A stretch of 64,000 bases of DNA from an uncultured Flavobacteriaceae bacterium (GCA_947500575.1 CANMSI010000001.1:1262824-1326823), one strand, 5' to 3'; positions 34,206 to 43,891 are shown, counted from the stretch's first letter. Notes: a model not told the origin generated them from the sequence alone. Program-made: numbers and translations.

Positions 34206-34880
34206 ATGCGCTCTTTTTTTAGCAGATACAAGTTCTTAGGAATCGTATTATTTATACTCTCTTGTATTATTATTTACCTATTCTACAATGCTCTACAACC
34301 AAAGAAGTTATTAAAGGTATACCAGCCTTCAGACTTTAATCCAGAATTAGTAGATAGCACACTTTTGCACGTAAAAAAATACCATACCATTGCCAATTTT
34401 TCGCTCACCAATCAAAACGGCCGTACCATTACCCAAAAAGATTATAAGGGTAAAATATTTGTCGCTGATTTTTTCTTTACCACCTGCCCCAGTATTTGCC
34501 CAATTATGACCAAAAACATGGCATATATCCAGGAACAAATTATGGATGATGACGAAGTCTTGCTCCTATCACATTCCGTTACACCCCTTAAAGATTCTGT
34601 ACCTCAACTTAAAAAATATGCTATAGAGAAAGGAGTGGTAGATCGTAAATGGAATTTGGTAACTGGTGATAAAAAACAGATTTACGAATTAGCCCGTAAA
34701 TCTTATTTTGCAGTACTAAATGAAGGAGATGGTGGCCCTTTTGATATGATCCATACCGAAAACTTTATCTTAATAGACAAGGAAGGCCGTATTAGAGGTA
34801 CGTATGATGGTACTAAAATAGAAGAGATAGAAGAACTATTGGTAGATCTTGATATTTTAAAAAACAGTTATAAAGAATAA
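34206..34880 (+). CDS. SCO1/SenC/PrrC family copper chaperone-like protein
   Basis: The 224-residue protein has one N-terminal membrane anchor (FLGIVLFILSCIIIYLF) and a periplasmic thioredoxin-like domain. The copper-binding CxxxC is in TCPSICPIMTKNM and the partner His in MIHTENFILIDKEG. SCO proteins deliver copper to the CuA centre of cytochrome c oxidase or act as thiol reductants. The start is set by the promoter just upstream. It is a single gene followed by a weak terminator. Confidence 0.92.
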   Translation: MRSFFSRYKFLGIVLFILSCIIIYLFYNALQPKKLLKVYQPSDFNPELVDSTLLHVKKYHTIANFSLTNQNGRTITQKDYKGKIFVADFFFTTCPSICPIMTKNMAYIQEQIMDDDEVLLLSHSVTPLKDSVPQLKKYAIEKGVVDRKWNLVTGDKKQIYELARKSYFAVLNEGDGGPFDMIHTENFILIDKEGRIRGTYDGTKIEEIEELLVDLDILKNSYKE

Positions 34881-34910
34881 AGCCCCAAAGTAAATTCCTT
34901 TGGAGCTTTA
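34881..34910. terminator. probable terminator between convergent genes
   Basis: AGCCCCAAAG (34881-34890) pairs with CTTTGGAGCT (34898-34907) with one C-A mismatch. The T-run is short, so the call is moderate. Confidence 0.5.
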
Positions 34911-34929
34911 AGATATGCTTGTTTAGGGA

Positions 34930-36585
34930 CTATTTTGTTTGTCCACAGTTTTGTGAGTAAAAGCTTGCAATCTTTTTCTGATCCTCTTCAGTCTCTGTAA
35001 ATTCTCCGTTCTGAATTCGTTCCGCTAAGACCGTACAGCTTGCAAAAAATTCTGCATTTGCCTTTTGTGCTTTTTTTACATTGGGCATTCCAAAATAAAA
35101 GCCAGTAGTAGTGGTCAAATCCTTGTATAACTTAATAGCATCTGAGCTATAAATACGCTCCATAAATACCGTATTGTTTAAACTTAAGCCTAAGGCGTCG
35201 TCTGACGTATCTAAGATACTTTTCTTAGGAGTAACGGATTCATACACCTTATTATCTACTACAATTTCTGCTACATCTTTGCACTTGTAGATCTTTGTTT
35301 TATTCTTCCCTTTTTCGTTTACGTATTTTACATAGACGCGTTTAGCGGTTGTATCTCCACTTAGATCTACAATATTACCCCCTGTTTGTTCTTCTGGAGA
35401 AAAACGAAGACTAATTTTACCTTCCATTTTTTCACCATCTTTTGTAAGCACATAACCAGGAGCATCCTTTACATTATTGTTCTTTACTGCATCGTTCTTA
35501 GCTATTTTAGCTAAAATGGCATCTACTTCATAAGCAGCAGCGTATTTTTGAGAACCAGCCTCATCATAATTAGCAGCGTATGATTCTGTAGTAGATTTAT
35601 AGCCAGATTTTGCTGTACTCGTTGCCCATTTTTTATAGTCTAAAGCTACAATTTGATCTAAGTAATTTTTTGCAGCTGTAAAATCTTCTTCCATTAAGGA
35701 TAAGCGGTATAAGTTCATTAAAATTCCCCAACTCACTTTCTTTCCGTCTTTGTTAGAAACATCGAAATTCCCTAGCTGTTGTGTCCAAAAATCTTTAAAA
35801 GGTGCTAGCTCCCCGCGGTTTGCTCTTAGTTTTTCCAGAGTATTTAGGGACTTCATGGTTTCTTCTAGCAACACCAAATTATTTTTAGTATCTGCTTCTA
35901 AAGCTTTATTTTTCTTATCCTTGATCCAATAAAAAGTCTTGCTTTTTAAATCCACCCTATTATCATAGCTTTCCTGAATGGTTGGCACCAAAAGGTTCTT
36001 TAAAAAACTATCTCCTAGATGTTCCTTTAAATACGCTTGTACCAAATAGGGAGTTCCTTTGAACTGATTGCCACCTTCGCTAATAATAAGGTACTTTTCT
36101 ATTTCTGCTTCCGCTATTTCCAAAGAAACTGGAATGGGTTTTTTACTCTCATCTAGCCTTGCATTAATTCTAAAATCTTGGTAGTGTACATTCTCTCCTT
36201 TTGCCATGGTTAATACAGAAATAGAGGTTTTTTCGGTAGGTAAAACACTCACCCAATAGAGCTTCTCCTTTTGAGAACGTTTCACAGTAATATCTATATC
36301 CTCCACTTTAACTCCGTTTACTGCAAAAAACAGATCGGGCGTTGTATTAGATCCATCATGAGCTTCAAAATTTTGAAGACTCAATTCTCTTTTTAAATCG
36401 TCATTGGTAAAATGAACGCCTGCACCTTTAATATTGGCAAGCTCAACGGTATAATTATGAATTCCTTCTGGTGCTGGGTATTCGGCATAAGAAGGGGTAG
36501 GAACGTCTATGGATTTGCTTTTCCATGTCTGAGCAGAAACTGCTGTTGCTCCTAACATTAGTAGATAAATTAGGGGTCTCTTCAT
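34930..36585 (-). CDS. secreted hypothetical protein, 551 aa
   Basis: A signal peptide (MKRPLIYLLMLGATAVSAQ) precedes a large periplasmic or exported protein of no family that I know. Residues about 225-345 are helical with a repeat-like look (NLYRLSLMEEDFTAAKNYLDQIVALDY is TPR-like). A beta-rich part near 370-450 (PGYVLTKDGEKMEGKISLRF) resembles a small beta-barrel domain found in Bacteroidetes surface proteins. It follows a second secreted protein gene by 16 nt, so the two are an operon. Confidence 0.6.
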   Translation of the reverse strand: MKRPLIYLLMLGATAVSAQTWKSKSIDVPTPSYAEYPAPEGIHNYTVELANIKGAGVHFTNDDLKRELSLQNFEAHDGSNTTPDLFFAVNGVKVEDIDITVKRSQKEKLYWVSVLPTEKTSISVLTMAKGENVHYQDFRINARLDESKKPIPVSLEIAEAEIEKYLIISEGGNQFKGTPYLVQAYLKEHLGDSFLKNLLVPTIQESYDNRVDLKSKTFYWIKDKKNKALEADTKNNLVLLEETMKSLNTLEKLRANRGELAPFKDFWTQQLGNFDVSNKDGKKVSWGILMNLYRLSLMEEDFTAAKNYLDQIVALDYKKWATSTAKSGYKSTTESYAANYDEAGSQKYAAAYEVDAILAKIAKNDAVKNNNVKDAPGYVLTKDGEKMEGKISLRFSPEEQTGGNIVDLSGDTTAKRVYVKYVNEKGKNKTKIYKCKDVAEIVVDNKVYESVTPKKSILDTSDDALGLSLNNTVFMERIYSSDAIKLYKDLTTTTGFYFGMPNVKKAQKANAEFFASCTVLAERIQNGEFTETEEDQKKIASFYSQNCGQTK

Positions 36586-36601
36586 GTTTAAAATTTATGG
36601 T

Positions 36602-37702
36602 TTAGTATGAATTGATTATTCTTTTTCTCGTTTCTTTAATGGTTAAATATTGCTCGCTATATGCGCTATTAAATCTAAGGTCTGGTGTAAAAAGAAGCGG
36701 TTTGTTTTCCACCCTAGGAGCCATTTTGCCCATCTCTTCTTTTAAAATAAGTTGAAACCGTTCTTTTTCTGCATTTTCATAAGCTAGTTTATAATGAGCA
36801 TCTGCAACATCAAAATTTTCCATGAGCAGGTGTAAGCTGGCCAAATTTGCATGTACGTAAAAACGAAAAGCCATTAGTTCTGCATAGTCCGTGGCTTCTT
36901 TAAACTGTTCTAATGCTTTAGCTAAAGCTCCTACTTCTGTTTGAAAAGCCTTTCTATCTAACACATTTTCATCTAGTTTTTTTAATCCTTTAAAACGTTT
37001 TTCAAGGCTTTTTATTTGCTCCCCCACGCTTAGTTTCTTGGTCTTGGAGATTCCATAAAATTTGATGTAGGAGGGTGTAAAGCTTAAGTCGACCGTCTTC
37101 TTAGCAAAATTGTTAAATACGTAAACCAAGTTCTTTAAGACCGCATCGTTTAAACCAGTGGCCATTTCTGTGGCTTTATTGGTGGCTACAATATGCGCAT
37201 CTTGCCCTCGAAGTGCAGAGGTAAAAGTACCCGCTACCTCATTAAAGGTATAGGTGTCTTCTACATGTACTGCTCCTTTGTGAATGATAGATACATGAAG
37301 TTGATAGGTACTTTTAATTTCATATACATCGTCTTTCCCAGTATATTCGTGAAACAAAACAATATCTTCTAAAACGGCTTTCACTAAAAATCCATTATCA
37401 TTGGGAACTTCTGGCTTATGATACTTACTAAAAGAAAAAAGTTTTGGTGCAAAACCACTAGCGCCAGGATGGTATCCTAAGGAATTTACTTTGAGATTAT
37501 GTAAAACCAGCTCTTCTCCTCTATAGTCCTTTGTTATAATGGACCTGTTCTTAAAATTGGTGTTTACTCCATATACTTCGCATCCCTGGGGTAAGGGATT
37601 GCTAGGGTAGTTGAACTGATGTAGTTTTTCATAAAAACTAGTGGGTCTTTGTGCAAAGAGGGCACAACAAAAAAATAAGAGCACAATTGGTAGGTACCGC
37701 AT
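36602..37702 (-). CDS. secreted hypothetical protein, about 366 aa
   Basis: The preferred start at 37702 yields the signal peptide MRYLPIVLLFFCCALFAQ; an ATG 39 nt upstream would add residues that are not signal-like. The mature part is mixed, with a late helical stretch (LHLLMENFDVADAHYKLAYENAEKE) that looks like one TPR hairpin. No family is recognised. It is the first gene of a two-gene operon with the 551-residue protein, and its divergent neighbour is feoA. Confidence 0.6.
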   Translation of the reverse strand: MRYLPIVLLFFCCALFAQRPTSFYEKLHQFNYPSNPLPQGCEVYGVNTNFKNRSIITKDYRGEELVLHNLKVNSLGYHPGASGFAPKLFSFSKYHKPEVPNDNGFLVKAVLEDIVLFHEYTGKDDVYEIKSTYQLHVSIIHKGAVHVEDTYTFNEVAGTFTSALRGQDAHIVATNKATEMATGLNDAVLKNLVYVFNNFAKKTVDLSFTPSYIKFYGISKTKKLSVGEQIKSLEKRFKGLKKLDENVLDRKAFQTEVGALAKALEQFKEATDYAELMAFRFYVHANLASLHLLMENFDVADAHYKLAYENAEKERFQLILKEEMGKMAPRVENKPLLFTPDLRFNSAYSEQYLTIKETRKRIINSY

Positions 37703-37881
37703 TTGGGGACGTAGGTTTTGGAGCGGCAAATATGAATACAATAATTAAAAAATGTAATTTTTTGTTGCAAATCAGTCAAATTTCGTGGTGTACATCTAAT
37801 TTTAGATACATCCTTCTACAGGAAATAATTGTATTCCGTTTTTTTATAGAAATTTTAGTCTTATTTCCCCCTTTTTTATCT

Positions 37882-37889
37882 TACTTTTG
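37882..37889 (+). promoter_or_regulatory. -7 element of the feo operon promoter
   Basis: TACTTTTG fits TAnnTTTG 30 nt before the feoA start; no clear -33 TTG is visible at the right distance. Confidence 0.45.
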
Positions 37890-37918
37890 TCCTTACTTAA
37901 AATCAATCTAAATAAAAA

Positions 37919-38164
37919 TTGATAGCCACTGTTGCAGATTTAAAGCGAGGTCAAAAAGGAATTATCCGTGAGTTTACAGAGGATATATTGCCCATAAAGC
38001 TATTGGAAATGGGTTGTTTGCCTGGCAATGAAGTAGAATTGGTTCAAGTAGCTCCTTTAAAAGACCCTATTTATATTAATGTGAATGGATCGCATATTGC
38101 CATACGTAGATCTACAGCCCTAAAAATTGAGCTCGATATTCTTGAGGAGCCCCTTTCTGTATGA
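37919..38164 (+). CDS. feoA: ferrous iron transport protein FeoA
   Basis: The 81-residue SH3-like protein (VADLKRGQKGIIREF, LEMGCLPGNEVELVQVAP, ALKIELDI) is a typical FeoA, a small cytoplasmic partner needed for FeoB activity. Translation starts at TTG: no ATG is available, and the alignment of the first residues supports it. It overlaps feoB by four bases (ATGA). Confidence 0.93.
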   Translation: MIATVADLKRGQKGIIREFTEDILPIKLLEMGCLPGNEVELVQVAPLKDPIYINVNGSHIAIRRSTALKIELDILEEPLSV

Positions 38165-40398
38165 GCAAACAAATTAATGTAGCTTTAATTGGGAATCCCA
38201 ATACCGGAAAGACCTCTGTTTTCAATCAGCTTACAGGGCTCAATCAGAAGGTAGGAAACTACCCTGGAATTACGGTCGAAAAAAAGGAAGGAATTTGCAA
38301 ATTACCGCGAGGTGTAAAAGCCCATATTCTAGATCTTCCTGGCACCTATAGTTTAAATACCACTTCCTTGGATGAAAGTGTCGTAGTAGAGTTACTTCTC
38401 AACAAAAACGATAAAGATTTTCCAGACGTTGCTCTCGTAATCACAGATGTAGAGAACTTAAAACGGAATCTCTTACTCTTCACCCAAATTAAAGACCTTA
38501 AAATTCCTACCATCCTAGTCATTAATATGGCAGATAGAATGTCTAGAAAAGGGATTTCCATGGACTTGGAATTACTAGAGGAAAAATTAGATACTAAAAT
38601 TGCCTTGGTAAGTACTAGAAAAGGAGAGGGCATACAACGCATTAAAGAGTTAATTGCAGATTATAAGACGCTTCCCTCAACACCTAATATTGATACTACC
38701 GTAATTGCTCCTGAATATTTTGAAGGCTTGCAACGCACATTCCCAAATGAAGATTTGTACAAACTTTGGTTGGTAATTACGCAAGATGTGAATTTTACTC
38801 CCATAGAGAAAAATCAGATCAAGGATAGTGCTTCCTTTATTACAAAATCCAAATCAGAATTAAAACGTCTGCAGCAGAAAGAAACTATTGTAAGGTATCA
38901 GTTTATCAATGGTATTTTAAAAGAAACTTATAAGGTAGATCTCAATGCAGCCAAAGGGTTTAGGGCCACCTTGGACAAAATACTTACCCATAAAGTATTT
39001 GGATATATTATTTTCTTCCTCATCTTGTTGGTCATTTTTCAGGCTATTTATGATTGGAGTCAAATTCCTATGGATTTTATTGACGAACAATTTGCCGCCG
39101 GGAGTGAGTGGGTAAAAAGTACGTTGCCGCCAGGTGTTTTCACCAACCTCATCGCAGAAGGAGTGCTCGCTGGGATTGGAGGAATTGTTATTTTTATTCC
39201 TCAGATTGCTTTTCTGTTTTTATTCATTGCCCTGTTAGAGGAAACAGGATATATGAGTAGGGTAGTTTTCTTGATGGACCGTCTTATGCGGCCATTTGGA
39301 CTTAGTGGTAAAAGTGTGGTACCCTTAATTTCTGGAACCGCCTGCGCCATCCCCGCCGTTATGGCTACCCGTACTATTGATAATTGGAAAGAACGCCTCA
39401 TTACGATTTTGGTTACTCCATTTACTACCTGTTCTGCCAGATTGCCTGTATATCTTATCATTATTGCGCTCGTTATTCCAGAGGGAAGTTTTCTAGGTTT
39501 AAGCTATCAGGCACTTACTTTAATGCTCTTATACCTCATAGGTTTCGGAGCTGCTATTCTTTCGGCAATGGTGTTAAATAAAATTCTTAAAATTAGAAGT
39601 CGGTCGCTATTTGTGGTAGAAATGCCCAATTATAAACTTCCCTTACTTAAAAATGTACTCTACACCGTATTAGAAAAAACTAAAAGCTTTGTTTATGGGG
39701 CCGGTAAAATTATCCTAGCCATTTCCATCATTCTTTGGTTTTTAGGTTCTAATGGCTTTTCCGATAAATTTACAAATGCAGCACAAATCATTGAAGACAA
39801 AATTGCAACGGAAGGTTTCTCTAATTATAATACAGAGACCATTGCTCAAGAGTTACGAGATTATTCCATAGCCTTACAAGATAGTATTCAGAAAAAAAGA
39901 TATGTGTTAAGCCCAATACAGCTAGCAGATTCTTTACAACAAAGAGAACAGTTTCTTTTTGAAAGAGCAAAAAGCCAGGAAATTGCAAGTTATAAATTAG
40001 AACACTCTTATATTGGTTATGCAGGAAAGGCTATTGAACCCGTAGTTGCGCCTTTGGGTTACGATTGGAAAATGGGAATTGCCGTAATTACTTCCTTTGC
40101 CGCCAGAGAAGTTTTTGTAGGTACTTTGGCTACCATTTATAGTGTTGGAAACGATGAAGAAGAAACCATTAAAAATAGAATGGCTGCAGAAGTACATCCA
40201 GATTCTAAAAAACCTTTATTTAATTTGGCTTCGGGGATTTCCCTCTTACTTTTCTATGCCTTTGCTCTGCAATGCATGAGCACCTTAGCTATTGTAAAAC
40301 GTGAAACCAATAGTTGGAAATGGCCAATTCTTCAACTGGTATTTATGAGTGGTTTTGCGTATATTGTATCATTCATTGCCTATCAACTATTAAAATAA
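38161..40398 (+). CDS. feoB: ferrous iron transporter FeoB
   Basis: FeoB moves Fe2+ across the inner membrane. The 745-residue protein has an N-terminal GTPase domain: G1 GNPNTGKTS at 10-18, G3 DLPGTYS, and G4 NMADR in place of the canonical NKxD. A helical domain follows, then the membrane part with two Gate motifs (MRPFGLSGKSVVPLISGTACAIPAV and YDWKMGIAVITSFAAREVFVGT). An unusually long soluble loop lies between about residues 540 and 610. It is in one operon with feoA and a short Cys-tailed membrane protein. Confidence 0.96.
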   Translation: MSKQINVALIGNPNTGKTSVFNQLTGLNQKVGNYPGITVEKKEGICKLPRGVKAHILDLPGTYSLNTTSLDESVVVELLLNKNDKDFPDVALVITDVENLKRNLLLFTQIKDLKIPTILVINMADRMSRKGISMDLELLEEKLDTKIALVSTRKGEGIQRIKELIADYKTLPSTPNIDTTVIAPEYFEGLQRTFPNEDLYKLWLVITQDVNFTPIEKNQIKDSASFITKSKSELKRLQQKETIVRYQFINGILKETYKVDLNAAKGFRATLDKILTHKVFGYIIFFLILLVIFQAIYDWSQIPMDFIDEQFAAGSEWVKSTLPPGVFTNLIAEGVLAGIGGIVIFIPQIAFLFLFIALLEETGYMSRVVFLMDRLMRPFGLSGKSVVPLISGTACAIPAVMATRTIDNWKERLITILVTPFTTCSARLPVYLIIIALVIPEGSFLGLSYQALTLMLLYLIGFGAAILSAMVLNKILKIRSRSLFVVEMPNYKLPLLKNVLYTVLEKTKSFVYGAGKIILAISIILWFLGSNGFSDKFTNAAQIIEDKIATEGFSNYNTETIAQELRDYSIALQDSIQKKRYVLSPIQLADSLQQREQFLFERAKSQEIASYKLEHSYIGYAGKAIEPVVAPLGYDWKMGIAVITSFAAREVFVGTLATIYSVGNDEEETIKNRMAAEVHPDSKKPLFNLASGISLLLFYAFALQCMSTLAIVKRETNSWKWPILQLVFMSGFAYIVSFIAYQLLK

Positions 40399-40400
40399 GT

Positions 40401-40550
40401 ATGGAGCATATACAATCTATCTTAGTATACATCACTTTAGCAATTGCTGTGGGCTTTATGGTAAAAAAATTCTTCTTGCCTAAATCTCTTTTCGCTACCA
40501 AAAAAAGTAAGGCAAACACCTGTGGTACGGATGATTGCGGATGTCATTAA
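40401..40550 (+). CDS. FeoB-associated small Cys-rich membrane protein
   Basis: A 49-residue protein with one membrane helix (ILVYITLAIAVGFMVKKFF) and the Cys-rich tail TCGTDDCGCH, which may bind iron. It starts at 40401, two bases after the feoB stop; a longer ORF from 40314 is only an out-of-frame extension inside feoB. Such small proteins are regularly found after feoB in Bacteroidetes. Its position supports a role in iron uptake, but the mechanism is unproved. Confidence 0.85.
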   Translation: MEHIQSILVYITLAIAVGFMVKKFFLPKSLFATKKSKANTCGTDDCGCH

Positions 40551-40663
40551 ACGTTTTCTATTTCCTTCTCCTTTACTTTTTCTTCATTTTTATTCGCTTT
40601 CGTGTAACCTTTTGTAAATTTCTGATTATACAGTAGCAGAAAACAACCTAAAAACACTCTCTT

Positions 40664-41188
40664 TTGACGGAGCTAACCGACAAACAACTCATGGCAAAAG
40701 CTGCAAAAGGTAACCTAGATACCCTTGGAGTACTGTTTGAAAGGCATCATAAACATGTCTTTAATTTTCTGTACAAAATGAGCGGTGATCGCATGCTAAG
40801 CGAAGATTTAACGCAGGATGTTTTTTATAAGTTGATGCGATACAGAACATCCTATAACAATGGAAATTTTACTTCTTGGCTTTTTACAATTGCCAGGAAC
40901 CGACTAAATACGCATTATACAAGAAATAAGGAAAACCATGACGATATAGAAAAACAGGCCTATAAACTAACCGCTAAAGAAGAAGACCAAACGGAGACCT
41001 ACACGCATTTACATAAGGCTCTAAATACTTTGGAAGATTCGGATAGGGAATTATTAGTACTAAGCAAGTTACAAGGCATCAAATATAATGAGTTAGCGGA
41101 AATTCTAGGGAGCACGCCTGGAGCCCTAAAAACAAGAGCAAACAGAGCTCTAAACAAATTGAAAATAGTTTATTTTGAAAACATATAG
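40664..41188 (+). CDS. ECF RNA polymerase sigma factor
   Basis: The 174-residue protein contains sigma region 2 (FNFLYKMSGDRMLSEDLTQDVFYKLMRY, FTSWLFTIARNRLNTHY) and region 4 (YNELAEILGSTPGALKTRANRALNKLK). It starts at TTG. The next gene, 2 nt away, is a zinc-binding anti-sigma factor, giving a standard sigma/anti-sigma pair. The operon continues to two DUF4097-like secreted proteins, which are probably both regulated targets and part of an envelope-stress response. Confidence 0.93.
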   Translation: MTELTDKQLMAKAAKGNLDTLGVLFERHHKHVFNFLYKMSGDRMLSEDLTQDVFYKLMRYRTSYNNGNFTSWLFTIARNRLNTHYTRNKENHDDIEKQAYKLTAKEEDQTETYTHLHKALNTLEDSDRELLVLSKLQGIKYNELAEILGSTPGALKTRANRALNKLKIVYFENI

Positions 41189-41190
41189 TT

Positions 41191-41988
41191 ATGAAGGAGA
41201 AACATGTAATAGCACTACTTCCGGCTTATTTAGATGATCAGTTAGATGATCTTCAAAAAAAAGAAGTAGCACAACATTTGAAAGAATGTCCTAGTTGTGA
41301 CAAGGAATTGAAAAACCTAAAAGTGCTTTTGAGTGCTTTTGAAAAAGAAGAAATAGCTAGCCCTTCGGAAGGGCTTAGAACCAATTTCTACGAACTTTTA
41401 GAAAAAGAGAAAAAGGAGAGTACTCCCGTTATTTCAATGCCTAGATCTGCTACTGCTAGAAAAAGTAATTGGACTTCTCATCTTTTAAAAATTGCTGCAA
41501 GTGTTGTATTGCTCATAAGTGGTTTTTATATGGGTAAATATCAACAGAAAGACCGTTCTAATGAAGAAATAGCTTTATTAAAAGATGAACGCATGGAAAT
41601 AAAACAAACCGCCATGCTTTCGCTTATGGAAAATGGTTCTGCCAGTAAGCGCATTCAAGGGGTGTCTTATATAGAAGACTTTAGTCAACCAGATGAAGCC
41701 ATTGTAGAGGCCTTAATAGAAAGAATGCATTTTGATGAGAATACCAATGTGCGTTTAACCGCCACTGAAGCTCTGGCAAAATTTACCGATTCGGAAAATG
41801 TAAAAGACGCTTTTATTAAGGTATTAAAAACAGAAAAGGATCCTCGCATTCAAATTACTGCCATCCAAATTTTAGTCAATATCAATGAAAAGAAAGCTGT
41901 AGAACCTATGAGAGCATTATTAAAACAAGAGAGCACACAGCCTTTTGTAAAAGATCAAATAACATCATTAATTCCAAATATTATATAA
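41191..41988 (+). CDS. zinc-finger anti-sigma factor with C-terminal HEAT repeats
   Basis: Residues 1-45 carry the anti-sigma zinc motif H29-x3-C33-x2-C36 (QHLKECPSCDKEL). A membrane helix follows at about 94-113 (LKIAASVVLLISGFYMGKY). The periplasmic part (about 140-260) is built of HEAT-type helices (VEALIERMHFDENTNVRLTATEALAKF; FIKVLKTEKDPRIQITAIQILV). HEAT repeats are an unusual sensor end for an anti-sigma factor and could bind envelope proteins. RseP (32702) is a plausible second protease for its release. Confidence 0.85.
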   Translation: MKEKHVIALLPAYLDDQLDDLQKKEVAQHLKECPSCDKELKNLKVLLSAFEKEEIASPSEGLRTNFYELLEKEKKESTPVISMPRSATARKSNWTSHLLKIAASVVLLISGFYMGKYQQKDRSNEEIALLKDERMEIKQTAMLSLMENGSASKRIQGVSYIEDFSQPDEAIVEALIERMHFDENTNVRLTATEALAKFTDSENVKDAFIKVLKTEKDPRIQITAIQILVNINEKKAVEPMRALLKQESTQPFVKDQITSLIPNII

Positions 41989-42008
41989 ACATCAAAAAAC
42001 GAAAAATC

Positions 42009-42758
42009 ATGAAAAAATTAGTATTCATTGTATGTGCTTGTGTTGCAATAAGTAGCACCCATGCACAAGACTTCACTAAATCCTTAAATGGGATCCAATG
42101 GGTGAAAATAGCTTCCAAAGCAGATATTGTAATTAAGACTCATAGTAAGAATGAGCTTTTAATTAAAATTGGAAGCATGGTAAAAAAACCTAACAGAGCT
42201 AAAGGGCTTAAACTAGTGGGAGAAGCTGGTTCTGATAACACCGATGTTGGATTCCATGTAGTAGAAGATGGAAGCACTTTATTAGTACGAAATCTCCGCA
42301 AATCTGAAGGGGCAGAAATTTACCTTCCTGAAAGTCAAAACATCTCTGTAGTGAGTAATGGAAATGGGGATATTAAAATCTATGGTTTTAAAGGTGAAGT
42401 AGAGGCTAGCGCACAATTAAATGGGGGTATCTTTATAAAAGATGTGGCAGGGCCTGTTACTGCAGACGCCTTAAATGGCAGTTTGGATATCATCTTTACA
42501 AAGGTAAATCAGGAAACACCCATTTCCTTATATACCACAAATGGTGCTTTGGATGTAACCATCCCCTCTAGCACTCCAGCAAATCTATCTCTTAGTTCAA
42601 TCAATGGAGAGATTTACACCAATTTCGATCTTAAAGTTCCTGAGAAAGGCGGATTAAAAGCGGTGTATGCTAAAAAGGTGAGAGGAGCTATAAATAGTGG
42701 AGGTGTTAATATTCAATTAAAATCTACCAACGGAAACATCTACCTGAGAAAAGAATAA
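42009..42758 (+). CDS. DUF4097-like secreted beta-helical protein
   Basis: A signal peptide (KKLVFIVCACVAISSTHAQ) is followed by a repetitive beta-solenoid-like body: short strands with NGNGDIKIYGFKGEVEA, LNGGIFIKDVAGPV, LNGSLDIIF, TNGALDVTIPSS and SINGEIYTNF. This GD/NG pattern is that of DUF4097 (putative adhesin) proteins. It lies 20 nt after the anti-sigma gene and 22 nt before a second such gene. Function unknown; co-regulation with the sigma pair is expected. Confidence 0.8.
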   Translation: MKKLVFIVCACVAISSTHAQDFTKSLNGIQWVKIASKADIVIKTHSKNELLIKIGSMVKKPNRAKGLKLVGEAGSDNTDVGFHVVEDGSTLLVRNLRKSEGAEIYLPESQNISVVSNGNGDIKIYGFKGEVEASAQLNGGIFIKDVAGPVTADALNGSLDIIFTKVNQETPISLYTTNGALDVTIPSSTPANLSLSSINGEIYTNFDLKVPEKGGLKAVYAKKVRGAINSGGVNIQLKSTNGNIYLRKE

Positions 42759-42780
42759 CAACAATCAAAAAATAATAGAC

Positions 42781-43494
42781 ATGAAAAAAGTAACAATTGC
42801 ATGCTTATTAGGCCTCATCAGCCTAGGGGTGCATGCGCAGAAAATTATTGAAAAGAACTTTGATTATAAAAATCAAACCATCGAAGTCGATGTAAAATTT
42901 GCTTCCCATATAGAAGTAAAAACATGGGATAAGAATACGGTATATTTTAAAGCAGATCTTACCACAAAAGATGGAAAATTTCTAGATGCTTATGATTTAG
43001 ATATTAAAGAAAGTTCTAACTCTTTGGAGATCACTTCTGAGGCAGAACCGGTTTTTAGAAAATTCCAGGACGAGTGGAACGAACAAAATCCTACTAAAAA
43101 GAAGCGGTATTACAACACTTCCGACTGGTACGACTTTAACTATGTGCTTTACGTTCCTAAGAACGCTAGATTCAAAGTAAGTAGTATTAATGGAGATTTG
43201 AAATCTGAAATTATTGAGGGAAACTTTACTGCTGACCTCATTAATGGAAGCATCGAGATTAAAAAATATGCTGGAAATTTAGACCTGAATACTATTAATG
43301 GAGAAATTGATCTTATTATGAAGAACACCAGCTTAGTTGCAGAAACCATTCATGGAAGTATTTATGCAGATGAAAAGCTAAAAATTAAAACAACGGATAG
43401 GCATGTAGGTCAGAAAGTAGAAGGAAGCTTTAATAACGCTTCGCACAGTCTAAAGCTCAATACTATTAACGGAAATATGTACCTCCGTCTGTAA
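42781..43494 (+). CDS. DUF4097-like secreted protein, second copy
   Basis: Like its upstream neighbour it has a signal peptide (MKKVTIACLLGLISLGVHAQ) and a row of solenoid-like strands: VSSINGDLKSEIIEGNFTAD, LINGSIEIKKYAGNLDL, TINGEIDLIMKNTSLV, LNTINGNMYLRL. The central part has an Arg/Lys-rich insert (PTKKKRYYNTSDWYDF). It is the last gene of the sigma operon. Pairwise similarity to the first copy is limited to the repeats. Confidence 0.78.
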   Translation: MKKVTIACLLGLISLGVHAQKIIEKNFDYKNQTIEVDVKFASHIEVKTWDKNTVYFKADLTTKDGKFLDAYDLDIKESSNSLEITSEAEPVFRKFQDEWNEQNPTKKKRYYNTSDWYDFNYVLYVPKNARFKVSSINGDLKSEIIEGNFTADLINGSIEIKKYAGNLDLNTINGEIDLIMKNTSLVAETIHGSIYADEKLKIKTTDRHVGQKVEGSFNNASHSLKLNTINGNMYLRL

Positions 43495-43504
43495 ACTATT
43501 TGAG

Positions 43505-43891
43505 TTATATAAATTCTTTCACCGCAGTATAGGCCAAAAGCCCCCATCCAATTGCCAAGAGCAAACCACCTATGGGGGTTACTGGCCCTAAAAAACGCAG
43601 CTTTTTACCCTTAGAGGCACTTACGCAAAGTCCGTAAATACTAAAAGAAAAAAGAAAGGTGCCACTAATAAAACAATAGGCAATATAGTTCTCTAACGGG
43701 TCATTAAAACTGAAATTATACCCTAGTACCACTAATAAAATGGCATGGTACATCTGATATTTTACACCCGTTTCAAAACTTGTAAGCTGTTCTGTGGTAA
43801 AGGATTTTTTTAAGGCGTGCGCTCCGAAAGCTCCAAAAATTACTGCTAAAAAACCAAATAATGCTCCTATAAAGGGTACCAAAAGTATCAT
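43505..43891 (-). CDS. DUF423 family small membrane protein
   Basis: A 128-residue protein with four membrane helices. The first shows the family pattern GALFGFLAVIFGAFGAHALKKSF, and the later segments are FISGTFLFSFSIYGLCVSA and GPVTPIGGLLLAIGWGLLAYTAV. The role of DUF423 is unknown. It converges with the sigma operon 10 nt apart, without a visible terminator. Confidence 0.88.
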   Translation of the reverse strand: MILLVPFIGALFGFLAVIFGAFGAHALKKSFTTEQLTSFETGVKYQMYHAILLVVLGYNFSFNDPLENYIAYCFISGTFLFSFSIYGLCVSASKGKKLRFLGPVTPIGGLLLAIGWGLLAYTAVKEFI

